From: Clostridium sp. UBA2485
GTDB taxonomy: Bacteria > Bacillota > Clostridia > Clostridiales > Clostridiaceae
Length of the DNA stretch: 23,824 nt
Assembly (NCBI RefSeq): GCF_002341865.1
Contig: NZ_DDOV01000103.1
Coordinates: 505-24,328 of the forward strand
Direction of reading: 5' to 3'
The notes beneath the pieces are model-generated. The model was not told the DNA's origin, made no database searches, and saw only the letters and a program-made list of their open reading frames with translations. Made by a program: the position numbers and the translations under genes. Below, piece by piece: positions 1 to 8,128 of this stretch. The stretch's first letter is position 1; every line of letters begins with the position of its first letter.

Positions 1-634
1 TAGTTATTGATATTCCATAAAATATATTTCTTTTTTTAAGTAAATCAAAACTTAATGAAACTCTTTCAAATACCCCTTCTCCTCTTCTACCATTCGTTTG
101 CTCTTTATCTCCTTCTATACTTATAACTGGCATAAGATTTCTACATGTAGCAAAAAACTGTGTCCACTCTTCATCAATCAATATCCCATTTGTAAACATA
201 GGAAAAATAATTTCTGGAAATTTTATACACTCTTTAATGACTTTATCTTTAGTAAGTGGTTCACCTCCTGCAAGCAATATAAATGACATCCCTAAATCCC
301 TAGCCTGAAGAAAAATATCTGACCACTGCTGTTCACTAAGCTCTAATGTACATTTATGAACTTTTGCTCTATCATAACATCCCTTACACTTTAAATTGCA
401 TGTGCTTGTAATAGACGCTATCATAAATGGTGGTACATGAAGTCCACTTTCTTCATATTTACTTCTAATATTTCCTGTGTTTTTTTGTTTTAATGCAATT
501 TTTATAATATTTTTTGCTGAAGAGAAATCGCTAAGAGCTATTTTTGCAAAATCTTCAATAAGAAATCCAATTGATTTATTCAACATTTTTGTTAAGTTTT
601 TATTAGATATATCAGAACAATTTTCTTTTTCCAT
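1..634 (-). CDS. Radical SAM protein, N-terminal part (truncated by window edge)
   Basis: The minus-strand reading frame is open from an ATG at 634 to the left edge, so about 211 N-terminal residues are visible and the C-terminus is missing. A GGAGG site lies 8 nt before the ATG. The protein carries the radical SAM cluster motif CNLKCKGCY (Cys79, Cys83, Cys86), which binds a [4Fe-4S] cluster that cleaves S-adenosylmethionine, and the SAM-binding GGEP motif at about residues 123-126. The family does radical chemistry on peptides or small molecules. The missing C-terminal part, where SPASM auxiliary-cluster cysteines would lie, prevents a subfamily call. About 70 residues before the cluster motif are helical-looking and not recognised. 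Substrate unknown. Confidence 0.88.
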   Translation of the reverse strand, partial: MEKENCSDISNKNLTKMLNKSIGFLIEDFAKIALSDFSSAKNIIKIALKQKNTGNIRSKYEESGLHVPPFMIASITSTCNLKCKGCYDRAKVHKCTLELSEQQWSDIFLQARDLGMSFILLAGGEPLTKDKVIKECIKFPEIIFPMFTNGILIDEEWTQFFATCRNLMPVISIEGDKEQTNGRRGEGVFERVSLSFDLLKKRNIFYGISIT

Positions 635-705
635 TACCCCATCCTCCAGATTATCACTTTAAATATCTAAATAACTAATATAGTATTCCATAATAAATCT
701 ATATA

Positions 706-835
706 TCTATTTTTAAAATCTCTCAATATCTAGATTATTCATATCTTTTAACCTAAATTCTCTTTTTTATATATCTAATTTCATCAATTATATCCAAAAT
801 TCCTTTATCAGCATAATCTTCTCTTTATAATGTTT
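706..835 (-). pseudogene. Remnant of the 3' end of a MocR-type regulator gene
   Basis: Read on the minus strand, this stretch translates to about 23 residues closely matching the C-terminus of the intact MocR-type regulator at 3425-4777, for example DIIDEIRYIKKRI here against DIIEEIRYMKNRI there, with the stop codon in the same place. The match continues for about 40 nt past the stop into the 3' flank (compare 718-751 with 3387-3425). The similarity fades beyond about 835 and no start or body of the gene is present. It is a decayed partial duplicate rather than a gene. The match by eye is roughly 80-85% over about 125 bp. Confidence 0.7.
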
Positions 836-956
836 AAAGCTTTATTGATTTATCAATAACAGATTATGTTACAAAGAGAAACCTACAATTTGCTCTAATG
901 TAAAAATTCCGGAATAAAAAATGCTATCAAAATGTTTTATTCTATAAGTTTTTAGT

Positions 957-996
957 AAAAAATGAGCCATCTCACTTCTATATTGAGATAGCTCAC
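957..996 (-). terminator. Intrinsic terminator of the marR-MATE operon
   Basis: On the minus strand an arm beginning AGTGAGCTATCTCA pairs with TGAGATGGCTCATT (one wobble) and runs straight into TTTTTT. It lies about 35 nt after the MATE stop codon. Confidence 0.85.
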
Positions 997-1031
997 TTAT
1001 TAAAACCTTAATTCAATATTAATTTTTAAGC

Positions 1032-2423
1032 TTAATCCACTCTTCCAATTGCTACTTTTTCAATCTGTTGGTTATGTTTATCATTTAAACGTCTTATTTC
1101 ATAAATTAAGAATAAAACTGTTACTAATGATGCTAAAAAGTCTGCTATTGGACCTGCAAACCATATGCCATTTAACTCCATAAATTTAGGTAATACTAAA
1201 AGAAGCGGTATTAAAAATATAACTTGTCTTGTCATACTTAAGAATATAGACTTTTTAGCTTTTCCTATGCATTGGAAAAAGTTAGAACTTACTATTTGTA
1301 AACCTACTATAGGTAACATAAACAGATAAGTTTTAAGACCTTTTGTTCCTACTTTAATAAGCTCTGCATCATTATTAAAGAACTTTATTATAGCTTCTGG
1401 GAACAACTGTATAGCTAAAAAGCCCAATATACAAATTGATGATGCCCCTATTATTGCATACTTTAATGTATCCTTAACTCTTTTATAATTTTTTGCTCCG
1501 TAGTTATATCCTATTATAGGTTGTGCACCCTGATTAATTCCAAAAATAGGCATTAAGAATATCATAGATACACTACTTATTACTGTCATAGCTCCTACAG
1601 CGGTATCTCCACCATAAGTACTTAAAGCCCTATTAGATATAGCTGATACAACACTAGCTACTAATTGCATTGCAAAAGGAGATATTCCTATAGCAAATAT
1701 TGATTTTACTATGTGAGATTTTAATTTGAAATTCTCCTTTTTTATCTTAAGCATACTATTTCCTCTAAAATAGTACATTAGGGTCCATATAGCTGATCCT
1801 ATTTGGGATATTACTGTAGCTATGGCAGCTCCCTCTATTCCCATACCAAATACAAATATAAATATAGGGTCTAATATAGTATTAAGTCCTGCGCCAAATA
1901 GCATTGTATACATAGATATTTTAGGATTACCCTCTGCCCTTATAAGATTATTTAACCCAAAAGCTACATTATTGAATACATTTCCAAGTAATATTATTCT
2001 TATGTAAGATAAAGCATATCCTACGGTCTTTTCTGATGCTCCAAGGCCCCTTAATATAGGTTCTGCAAAAATTAGTCCAAGTATAGTAAGTGATATATTG
2101 ATTACTATCATAAGAAAGAAAGCATTACCTAAAATCTCTTCAGCCTCATCCTTCTTTTTCTGACCTAACCTTATAGATACCGTTGCTCCAGCACCTACTC
2201 CTACAAGCATAGCAAAAGCAAGTAAAATTGTTACTATTGGAAAGGTAAGTCCTATTCCTGTAATAGCTAAATTACCAGTCTCAGGTATTTTACCTATAAA
2301 TACTCTATCTACTATATTATATAACGCATTTACTAACATTCCCACCATACTAGGAATGGAAAAGCTAATAAGAAGCTTCTTTATATCTTCACCTGCTAAT
2401 CTCTTGTCTCTATCCTTATCCAT
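1032..2423 (-). CDS. MATE family multidrug efflux transporter (MepA-like)
   Basis: This is a 463-residue polytopic membrane protein with about 12 hydrophobic segments in two related halves, the usual size for the multidrug and toxic compound extrusion family. The N-terminus (DIKKLLISFSIPSMVGML, then NIVDRVFIGK) is typical of MepA-type members, which export cationic drugs using a sodium or proton gradient. The second half repeats the pattern (INQGAQPIIGYNYGAKNYKR). The ribosome binding site AAGGAGGAG overlaps the stop codon of the upstream marR gene 11 nt away, so the two are co-transcribed and probably translationally coupled. The pairing parallels MepR-MepA. Drug specificity cannot be read from sequence. 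Confidence 0.93.
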   Translation of the reverse strand: MDKDRDKRLAGEDIKKLLISFSIPSMVGMLVNALYNIVDRVFIGKIPETGNLAITGIGLTFPIVTILLAFAMLVGVGAGATVSIRLGQKKKDEAEEILGNAFFLMIVINISLTILGLIFAEPILRGLGASEKTVGYALSYIRIILLGNVFNNVAFGLNNLIRAEGNPKISMYTMLFGAGLNTILDPIFIFVFGMGIEGAAIATVISQIGSAIWTLMYYFRGNSMLKIKKENFKLKSHIVKSIFAIGISPFAMQLVASVVSAISNRALSTYGGDTAVGAMTVISSVSMIFLMPIFGINQGAQPIIGYNYGAKNYKRVKDTLKYAIIGASSICILGFLAIQLFPEAIIKFFNNDAELIKVGTKGLKTYLFMLPIVGLQIVSSNFFQCIGKAKKSIFLSMTRQVIFLIPLLLVLPKFMELNGIWFAGPIADFLASLVTVLFLIYEIRRLNDKHNQQIEKVAIGRVD

Positions 2424-2434
2424 ATTTCTCCTCC

Positions 2435-2863
2435 TTAAACGTGATTTTTAGAATTATTAACCATTCTTTTTAATAAACTTATTGCTAAAGCTTTTTCTTC
2501 TTCTGTAAAATCTTTAGTAAGTACTCTATTTGCCTCTGCTAGTATTTCAAAAAACTCTTTTTCTATGTATTTTGCTTTATCAGTTAAAAAAACTCTGTAA
2601 GCCCTTTTATCTTCCTCATCCACAACCCTTATTATATAGCCTAGTTCTTCTAATCTTTTTAATGCTCTTGCAGTAGTGCCTTTATCTATATTTAAATTTG
2701 AGCTTATACATTCTTGATTAATTCCATCATTAGAATATAAATGTATCAAAAAAACATATTGTCCACTACCTATACCAAATTTACTAAAAGATTTTGAAGC
2801 TAGTTTTCCATTCATCCTATACACTTGTGCTATATATTTCCCTATGCTATCACACTTATGCAA
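2435..2863 (-). CDS. MarR family transcriptional regulator
   Basis: This is a small winged-helix repressor of 142 residues. The recognition region (about residues 55-80) is followed by the wing signature DKRAYRVFLT, matching the MarR motif D-x-R-x5-LT. Flanking helices give the usual dimerisation domain. The TTG start at 2863 was chosen because GAGGTG lies 7 nt upstream. The frame stays open to a GTG at 2878, but that GTG lies within the ribosome binding site region and has no site of its own. The gene precedes a MATE pump, and two copies of AGTTG-N6-CAACTAA lie just downstream of candidate -10 boxes upstream of it. It therefore probably represses its own operon and is relieved by pump substrates. 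Confidence 0.9.
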   Translation of the reverse strand: MHKCDSIGKYIAQVYRMNGKLASKSFSKFGIGSGQYVFLIHLYSNDGINQECISSNLNIDKGTTARALKRLEELGYIIRVVDEEDKRAYRVFLTDKAKYIEKEFFEILAEANRVLTKDFTEEEKALAISLLKRMVNNSKNHV

Positions 2864-2884
2864 GTGCCTACACCTCACTTTAAA

Positions 2885-2919
2885 TTAGTTGCAATACCAA
2901 CTTTTTGGACGCAATTATA
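2885..2919 (-). promoter_or_regulatory. Proximal -10 box and MarR operator
   Basis: On the minus strand a TATAAT box (2919-2914) is followed by the imperfect palindrome AGTTGGTATTGCAACTAA (2902-2885). The palindrome sits at or just after the expected transcription start and about 22 nt before the marR start codon. No good -35 is visible at 17 nt. The half-sites and spacing match the distal site at 3036-3055. Confidence 0.6.
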
Positions 2920-3035
2920 CATCTATGGTGGTCTTTTGAAGAATTCCCTCCATAGTTAACTAAATTTAATCACAATCTATTTACATGCTTTATAACAATA
3001 ATACTTTCAAAATTAACTTCTTATTAATTTAAAAT

Positions 3036-3083
3036 TTAGTTGTGTCCACAACTAATTATATCTAATTGCCTCTATTATAGCAA
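3036..3083 (-). promoter_or_regulatory. Distal promoter and perfect 20-bp MarR-type operator
   Basis: Minus strand: TTGCTA (3083-3078), a 17-nt spacer, then TATAAT (3060-3055). The TATAAT box abuts the perfect 9-2-9 palindrome at 3036-3055, whose plus strand reads TTAGTTGTGTCCACAACTAA. Its core AGTTG-N6-CAACTAA equals that of the proximal site. This is probably the main promoter of marR-MATE and would give a leader of about 185 nt. Confidence 0.65.
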
Positions 3084-3195
3084 GATTTTTTATGATGATT
3101 AGACCCACTATTTCTATTTATATAGGATCCCACAATAAAAATTTAACTTATACTTGATTTTAATTTGCATTCATAAAAATTCTTTTTTATGAATG

Positions 3196-3346
3196 TAAAT
3201 TAAGAATGAAAAATGAAGAATTATAGTTAAAACTCTACTGCTAAAGCCTTTGGAGTTTTTTTTTATAAATTTTATTTTAAAAAACTCACCTCTAGTAAAT
3301 TTTTTCATGAATTCTTCATTATTAATTGCTAATCCTTAATTTCTAA
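3196..3346. repeat. Short inverted-repeat element between marR and mocR
   Basis: The left end AATTAAGAATGAAAAATGAA is an imperfect inverted copy of the right end, whose reverse complement reads AATTAAGGATTAGCAATTAA then TAATGAAGAATT. The interior is AT-rich and holds a small stem (AACTC...GAGTT) followed by a T-run. No ORF is present. It resembles the other small dispersed elements in this window in size and style but has its own end sequence. The remaining bases of 2864-3424 outside this element and the two operators show nothing recognisable. Confidence 0.5.
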
Positions 3347-3424
3347 GAATTTAAGCTATTCTTATAGAAAACTTATTTTTCATTTTAAAATTTATCAATA
3401 TCTAGATTATTCATGTCTTTTAAC

Positions 3425-4777
3425 CTAAATTCTATTTTTCATATATCTAATTTCCTCAATTATATCTGAAACGCCTTTATCAATATAATCTTCTCTTATA
3501 TTTGATACGTTTAATTTAAGCATCCTTTCCTTTGGAAATAAGTCCAAATAATGTCCCTCTTCTGCGGCTACTATAATAGATTTCTTTTTTAATCTATTTA
3601 TGAGTTTTTCACTGGATATTCTATTATCTATGGTTATATAGGTATGAACACAAGGATTTTTAACAGATTTATATTCAAAAATACTATCACAGCTTTTAAA
3701 TTGTTTTTCTAAGGAATTATTTAAATACCTAGCTCTTAAAGAATAAGAAGATTTAATCTTTTCTTTATGACGATCAAACATACCACTTTTAATATAGATT
3801 TCTAATGCTGCTTGAGAAAGCATAGAGCTATCTACATCCATAAGTCTTTTATATTTACTAAAGTTTTCAAGAATAGAATTAGGGATAACAGCAATACCTA
3901 TTCGTAAGCCTGGAAAGATAATCTTGGAATAGCTCTTTAAATAAATAACTTGTGAAAAGTCATCATAGGTATAAATAGGATCTGCTTTGGAATTCTGTTC
4001 TAAATCAGCTAAATAATCATCTTCCACAATAAACACATCATATTTTTGTGCCAGCTTTACAATAGCTTTTTTTTCTTTTTGAGAATAAGACGTTCCTAGT
4101 GGATTATGAAATCTTGGCATTGTATAAAAAAATTTGATATCTTCTGTTTTAAATAGTCTCTCTAACTCACCTAAGTCAATTCCTTCACTAGTTCTTTTAA
4201 TACCTATCACAGGAATTTTATGAGTTTTCAAATAATCTATAAATAAATGATAACTAGGCTGTTCTATTAAAATTGTTTCTTTTTTATTTGGAAAAGGTAT
4301 TGTACTTAATATAGCCAATGCCTGTTGAACTCCAGAAGTGATAAAAATATTTTCTTTATTAGTAAAAACCTGATAATTAGCTAATTGTTTTTGTGCTACA
4401 TTAATTAAAGAAGTCAGCCCTTTTGGAGTTCCGTATATAAATAAATCATTTTTATATATATCGATTGCTTCATTAATGCAATGCTGAAAATCTAAATACG
4501 GAAATACCTCTGGATCCGGTGCTGAAGATGCAAAGTCCAATATTAAATTTTTATTATTAGAATTATTTTTTCTCTTTACAACATAATATCCACTTTTAGG
4601 TATAGAATAGACCATATGCCGTTTTTCTAATTCCTCTAGTGCTCTTATTATAGTACTTTTATTGCAATTATAACGATGAGTAAAATCACGAATAGAAGGA
4701 AATTTATCTCCTTCTTTATATTCTCCATTTTGAATTAAGCTCTCCATATGATTTAATATTTCCAAATATTTATACAT
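3425..4777 (-). CDS. MocR/GabR-type regulator (GntR wHTH plus PLP aminotransferase-like domain)
   Basis: The protein is 450 residues, the usual MocR length. Residues 1-70 form a GntR-type winged helix (GDKFPSIRDFTHRYNCNKSTI). Residues 80-450 form a fold-type I aminotransferase-like domain. Visible PLP-site features are the HNPLG loop (Asn225), VEDDY (Asp253/254) and the Schiff-base lysine in SYSKIIFPGLRIG (Lys285, with Arg292). Family members sense amines, GABA or vitamin B6 through PLP. The ribosome binding site is GTAGGAGTG. The gene is divergent from an EamA permease 490 bp away, a frequent MocR arrangement, so that permease is the likely target. A decayed copy of its 3' end lies at 706-835. 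Confidence 0.92.
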   Translation of the reverse strand: MYKYLEILNHMESLIQNGEYKEGDKFPSIRDFTHRYNCNKSTIIRALEELEKRHMVYSIPKSGYYVVKRKNNSNNKNLILDFASSAPDPEVFPYLDFQHCINEAIDIYKNDLFIYGTPKGLTSLINVAQKQLANYQVFTNKENIFITSGVQQALAILSTIPFPNKKETILIEQPSYHLFIDYLKTHKIPVIGIKRTSEGIDLGELERLFKTEDIKFFYTMPRFHNPLGTSYSQKEKKAIVKLAQKYDVFIVEDDYLADLEQNSKADPIYTYDDFSQVIYLKSYSKIIFPGLRIGIAVIPNSILENFSKYKRLMDVDSSMLSQAALEIYIKSGMFDRHKEKIKSSYSLRARYLNNSLEKQFKSCDSIFEYKSVKNPCVHTYITIDNRISSEKLINRLKKKSIIVAAEEGHYLDLFPKERMLKLNVSNIREDYIDKGVSDIIEEIRYMKNRI

Positions 4778-4945
4778 ATATTTTCACTCCTACTTTAAAA
4801 TCTGTACCGGCATAGATAAGATTTATTTATATTGTATCATATACATTAATCCACTAATATATAAGTGTAATTAATGATAAATCTATACAGACAAACTACC
4901 TTAAAAATTAATATATAGTTAAATTAAAATACACCCTTGAGTATT

Positions 4946-5171
4946 TTAATTCACAATTATGGTGGAAATTAATTTTGCAAATTAATTTCTTCAAATAGAT
5001 TTTCCAAAACTTCTCTTTTATGAGAGAAGTTTCAATAATTATTCATTGTCAATAGTCAATTTTCAATTGTATAAGTGATTGTATCACTTCAAAAATAAAT
5101 AATTTTAAATTTCTCAGCTTTTGCTGAGAAATATCCACAATTGTGAATTGTGAACTATGAATTGTGAATTC
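4946..5171. repeat. Composite small inverted-repeat element in the mocR-eamA gap
   Basis: The outer ends are AATTCACAATT and, inverted, AATTGTGAATT. Inside are the family hairpin AAATTAATTTTGCAAATTAA, hairpins ACTTCTC...GAGAAGT and AAGTGAT-TGT-ATCACTT, an internal right end (TTCATTGTCAATAGTCAATT), and a second hairpin TTTCTCAGC...GCTGAGAAA. It looks like two related elements joined or nested, because the internal right end belongs to the ATTGACAAT-type family found elsewhere in the window. No coding capacity. Confidence 0.65.
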
Positions 5172-5267
5172 AATAGTTTCAACTATGATACTAAAAAACA
5201 TTAATTATTTTTACATATATTAATTTTATATCTGATATATCTATAAATATCTAGGAGGAATATATAA

Positions 5268-6182
5268 ATGAGATTTTCATATAAAAAAAAGGCTTATTGT
5301 GCCGCTATATTAAATGCTCTTATCACAGGTCTATCTTTTTTGTTTACAAAATTAACTCTAACTGTAGCAACGCCTATTGATATACTTGCGCACAGATTCA
5401 CAATATCGTTTATTTTTGGTTCTATACCTATTTTATTAGGATGGATAAAATTAGATATAAATAAAAAGGATATACTTCCTATCCTTCCACTTTCACTGTT
5501 TTATCCAATTATGTTTTTTGCTTTTCAAGCTTTTGGACTGACTTATATTTCTTCTTCTGAAGCAGGAATAATTCAAGCAACAGTTCCTGTTTTCACATTA
5601 ATATTTTCAATATTCTTTCTAAAAGAATATCCTAGTATGCTACAGAAAATATCACTACTCTTATCTGCATCTGGAGTTATTTATATATTTCTTATGAAAG
5701 GTATAAATTTAAAAAGTAATGCTTTTATGGGCATAGTATTTATTCTTCTATCTGCACTTTCTTCTGCTGGAAACAATGTGCTAGCAAGAAAATTGACAGG
5801 AAAATATAGTCCTATATGCTTAACTTACATCGTAAATGCTATAGGCTTTTTATTTTTTAATATTGTGTCCATTACTAATCATAGTTTAAATGGAACTCTT
5901 AATCTTTATTTTAAACCCTTTGCCAATCCATTATTTGTAGTTTCAATAGTTTATTTAGGTATATTATCATCACTTATCACATCGCTACTATTAAACTATG
6001 CATTATCTAAAATAGAAGCCTCTAAGATGAGTGTGTTTATTAATCTCTCAACATTAGTAACTATGATAGCTGGTGTACTATTTTTAAAAGAAAAATTAGA
6101 ATACTTTCATATCATTGGAGCAATCATGATTCTTCTTGGTATAATTGGAACAAATTTTTCAAATAAAAAAACAGTATCTTAA
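5268..6182 (+). CDS. EamA (DMT) family permease
   Basis: This 304-residue membrane protein has about ten hydrophobic segments arranged as two EamA repeats. The second repeat begins near residue 150 (MGIVFILLSALSSAGNNVLARKL) and ends with LKEKLEYFHIIGAIMILLGI, a typical DMT end. The family exports or imports amino acids, purines and other metabolites across the plasma membrane. The start is fixed by AGGAGG ahead of the ATG. The gene is divergent from the MocR-type regulator, which suggests control by a PLP-linked amine or amino acid signal. It is followed by a strong terminator, so it is probably monocistronic. Substrate not determinable. Confidence 0.92.
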   Translation: MRFSYKKKAYCAAILNALITGLSFLFTKLTLTVATPIDILAHRFTISFIFGSIPILLGWIKLDINKKDILPILPLSLFYPIMFFAFQAFGLTYISSSEAGIIQATVPVFTLIFSIFFLKEYPSMLQKISLLLSASGVIYIFLMKGINLKSNAFMGIVFILLSALSSAGNNVLARKLTGKYSPICLTYIVNAIGFLFFNIVSITNHSLNGTLNLYFKPFANPLFVVSIVYLGILSSLITSLLLNYALSKIEASKMSVFINLSTLVTMIAGVLFLKEKLEYFHIIGAIMILLGIIGTNFSNKKTVS

Positions 6183-6201
6183 AATAATATTTTAAAATTA
6201 T

Positions 6202-6243
6202 AAAAGTTGTAGATACATAAATATCTACAGCTTTTATTTTTAC
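6202..6243 (+). terminator. Intrinsic terminator after the EamA gene
   Basis: The arms AAAAGTTGTAGATA and TATCTACAGCTTTT (one wobble) enclose a 6-nt loop and are followed by ATTTTTA, 20 nt after the stop codon. Confidence 0.85.
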
Positions 6244-6395
6244 TAAAAACTTTTTATAATTCTCAATAGAATAATTTTTACTTACTTTTAAGTTACTATA
6301 TAACAAAGAAGTGCCTACTTACCTCTTTTTTTATAATGATATATAGTTTAAATATGCTTAGAGCCAATTACAATATATAAATGGAGGTATGTTTT

Positions 6396-7037
6396 ATGAA
6401 AGTAATAGCAATTAACGGTAGTCCAAGAAAAAATGCCAATACAGCTACTCTTTTAAAAAATGCACTTGAGGGAGCATCATCACAAGGTGCAGAAACAGAA
6501 CTTATTAATCTTTATGATTTTAACTACAAAGGTTGTATCAGCTGCTTTGCCTGTAAAAGGATAGGTGGTAAAAGTTACGGAAAATGTGCAATAAATGATG
6601 ATTTGACACCAATTTTTAAAAAAATTGAGGAAGCTGATGCTCTTATTTTTGGATCTCCTATTTATTTTGGTGATATAACTGGAGCAATTAGATCTTTTAT
6701 GGAACGTTTGATGTTTCCTTATGCTGTGTATGAAGAGAATTATCCCTCTCTTTTTAAGAAAAAAATATCAACAGGTTTTATATATACAATGAATATTAGT
6801 GATGATTATGTAGATGAGGCTGGATATAAACATAACTTTAAAATTACAGAAAATTTTATGAGAAACATTTTTGGCTCATCAGAATCATTACTTGTTACCG
6901 ATACCTATCAATTTGATGATTACTCCAAATATGTTTCAACAGTATGGAATGAAGAAAAGAAAGCAAAAAGACGAGAGGAAGAATTCCCAAATGATTGCAA
7001 AAAAGCCTTTGAAATGGGAGTAAGATTTGCTCAATAA
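6396..7037 (+). CDS. Flavodoxin-family iron-sulfur flavoprotein (NADPH-dependent FMN reductase fold)
   Basis: The protein has 213 residues. The N-terminal FMN-binding loop reads INGSPRKNANTATLL. A compact cysteine cluster, GCISCFACK then a Cys 11 residues later, matches the [4Fe-4S]-binding region of Isf-type iron-sulfur flavoproteins, followed by DDLTPIFKKIEEADALIFGSPIYFGDITG, typical of this family. Such proteins carry electrons or reduce quinones, metals or oxygen in anaerobes. The ATG at 6396 was chosen because GGAGG lies 8 nt upstream. An in-frame ATG at 6381 overlaps that site and is unlikely. It stands alone between two terminators, and no Fur box is visible. Its redox partner is unknown. 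Confidence 0.9.
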   Translation: MKVIAINGSPRKNANTATLLKNALEGASSQGAETELINLYDFNYKGCISCFACKRIGGKSYGKCAINDDLTPIFKKIEEADALIFGSPIYFGDITGAIRSFMERLMFPYAVYEENYPSLFKKKISTGFIYTMNISDDYVDEAGYKHNFKITENFMRNIFGSSESLLVTDTYQFDDYSKYVSTVWNEEKKAKRREEEFPNDCKKAFEMGVRFAQ

Positions 7038-7098
7038 ATTGTTTAAATAGATAAAATTCTAATGCTAAATATTTATATTATTATTTTTAGATATAATA

Positions 7099-7130
7099 AA
7101 GGACCTACTTTAATGCAGTAAGTCCTTCTC
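7099..7130 (+). terminator. Probable terminator after the flavoprotein gene
   Basis: The arms AAGGACCTACT and AGTAAGTCCTT (one mismatch) have a 7-nt loop and are followed by CTCTATT. The U-tract is weak. A near-identical hairpin follows csaA at 20545-20571. Confidence 0.55.
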
Positions 7131-7136
7131 TATTGA

Positions 7137-7333
7137 ATATTGACAATGGACAATTGACAATTAATTTCTTAAAAATCTAATTAAAAACATAGGTTTTTAA
7201 TTATTTTCTAATAGAAACCTCCTAAAATTTATTATATAAAAACAAAATAATAAATTTTAGGAAATACATCAGTTAGGAAATTCTCATGCTTTGCTGAGAA
7301 TTCACCGCAATTGTCAATCGTCAATTATCAATT
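7137..7333. repeat. Dispersed small inverted-repeat element with strong internal hairpin
   Basis: The left end is ATTGACAATGGACAATTGAC and the right end is its approximate inverse (CAATTGTCAATCGTCAATT). The interior holds a perfect 15-bp hairpin, CCTAAAATTTATTAT paired with ATAATAAATTTTAGG (7222-7262), and a smaller TTCTCA...TGAGAA stem. The element ends directly at the stop codon of the minus-strand ATPase gene, so its hairpins probably end the ABC importer transcript. Confidence 0.7.
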
Positions 7334-8116
7334 TTATAAACTATCATATCCAAAGCATACAGGAGATCCGTTTTCTTCATCAATCATAATTCTTGCTTCA
7401 ATGTTAAAAACTTCTTTGAGCACAGATTTTGTAATTATTTCTTCTGGCTTTCCTACTGCAATTATTTTTCCGCCTTTCATTGCTACAATATTATGGGAAA
7501 ATCTTGATGCATGATTAATATCATGTAGAACCATAACTACAGTACGCTTTCTTTCTTTATTTAGCTCTTCTACAATTTTAAGTACTTCTAGTTGATGGGA
7601 CATATCAAGATAAGTAGTAGGTTCATCAAGAAGTAAGATATCTGTTTCTTGGGCTAATGCCATGGCTAACCATACTTTTTGTCTTTGTCCGCCAGATAAA
7701 CAACCTATTTCACGGTCTTTAAAATCAGTAGCTTTTGTGATATTTATAGCCCAATCTATAATTTCTTTATCTTTAGCTGTCAATTTATTCATCTTCTTGC
7801 AATGAGGAAATCTTCCATAAGAAATTAATTCTTCAACCTTTAACTCTGGAGGAGCTACAGGATTTTGTGGAAGAAGAGCTAAATCCTTTGCAATATCTCT
7901 TGTATGGATTTTAGTAATATTCTCTCCTCTTAAATAAACAGCTCCGCTGCTTGACTTTATAATACGACCCATAGTTTTTAATAAAGTAGACTTTCCACAT
8001 CCATTAGGTCCAATAATAGTAGTTACTTTTCCTTCTTCTATTTCTAAATCTATATCTTTGAACACTTTAAAGTTTTCATAGCATGTTTCTAATTTATTAA
8101 CTTCTAATATACTCAC
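7334..8116 (-). CDS. Iron-siderophore-type ABC transporter ATP-binding protein
   Basis: This is the last gene of a four-gene importer operon, about 260 residues, the usual length for FepC/FecE-type ATPases. Visible motifs are Walker A GPNGCGKST, the Q-loop (LLPQNPVAPPELKVEELISYGRFPH, typical of metal-chelate importers), the signature LSGGQRQK, Walker B ILLLDEPTTYLD and the H-loop VLHDINHA. It powers uptake of the chelate delivered by the lipoprotein encoded at 10172. The GTG start at 8116 is preferred because AAGG lies 8 nt upstream; a GTG at 8125 is the in-frame alternative. The gap to the upstream permease stop is 12 nt. The operon is predicted to be Fur-controlled from the promoter at 11303-11352. 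Confidence 0.93.
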   Translation of the reverse strand: MSILEVNKLETCYENFKVFKDIDLEIEEGKVTTIIGPNGCGKSTLLKTMGRIIKSSSGAVYLRGENITKIHTRDIAKDLALLPQNPVAPPELKVEELISYGRFPHCKKMNKLTAKDKEIIDWAINITKATDFKDREIGCLSGGQRQKVWLAMALAQETDILLLDEPTTYLDMSHQLEVLKIVEELNKERKRTVVMVLHDINHASRFSHNIVAMKGGKIIAVGKPEEIITKSVLKEVFNIEARIMIDEENGSPVCFGYDSL

Positions 8117-8128
8117 CTTAATCACCTT

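Noticed and set aside
98..662. Two short plus-strand ORFs (62 and 61 aa) opposite the left-edge gene
   Set aside because: They are antisense to the radical SAM frame, which has clear motifs and a ribosome binding site; the plus-strand products resemble nothing.
4946..5171. CRISPR array
   Set aside because: The repeated words are inverted-repeat ends and hairpins with irregular spacing, not direct repeats with unique spacers; no cas genes.
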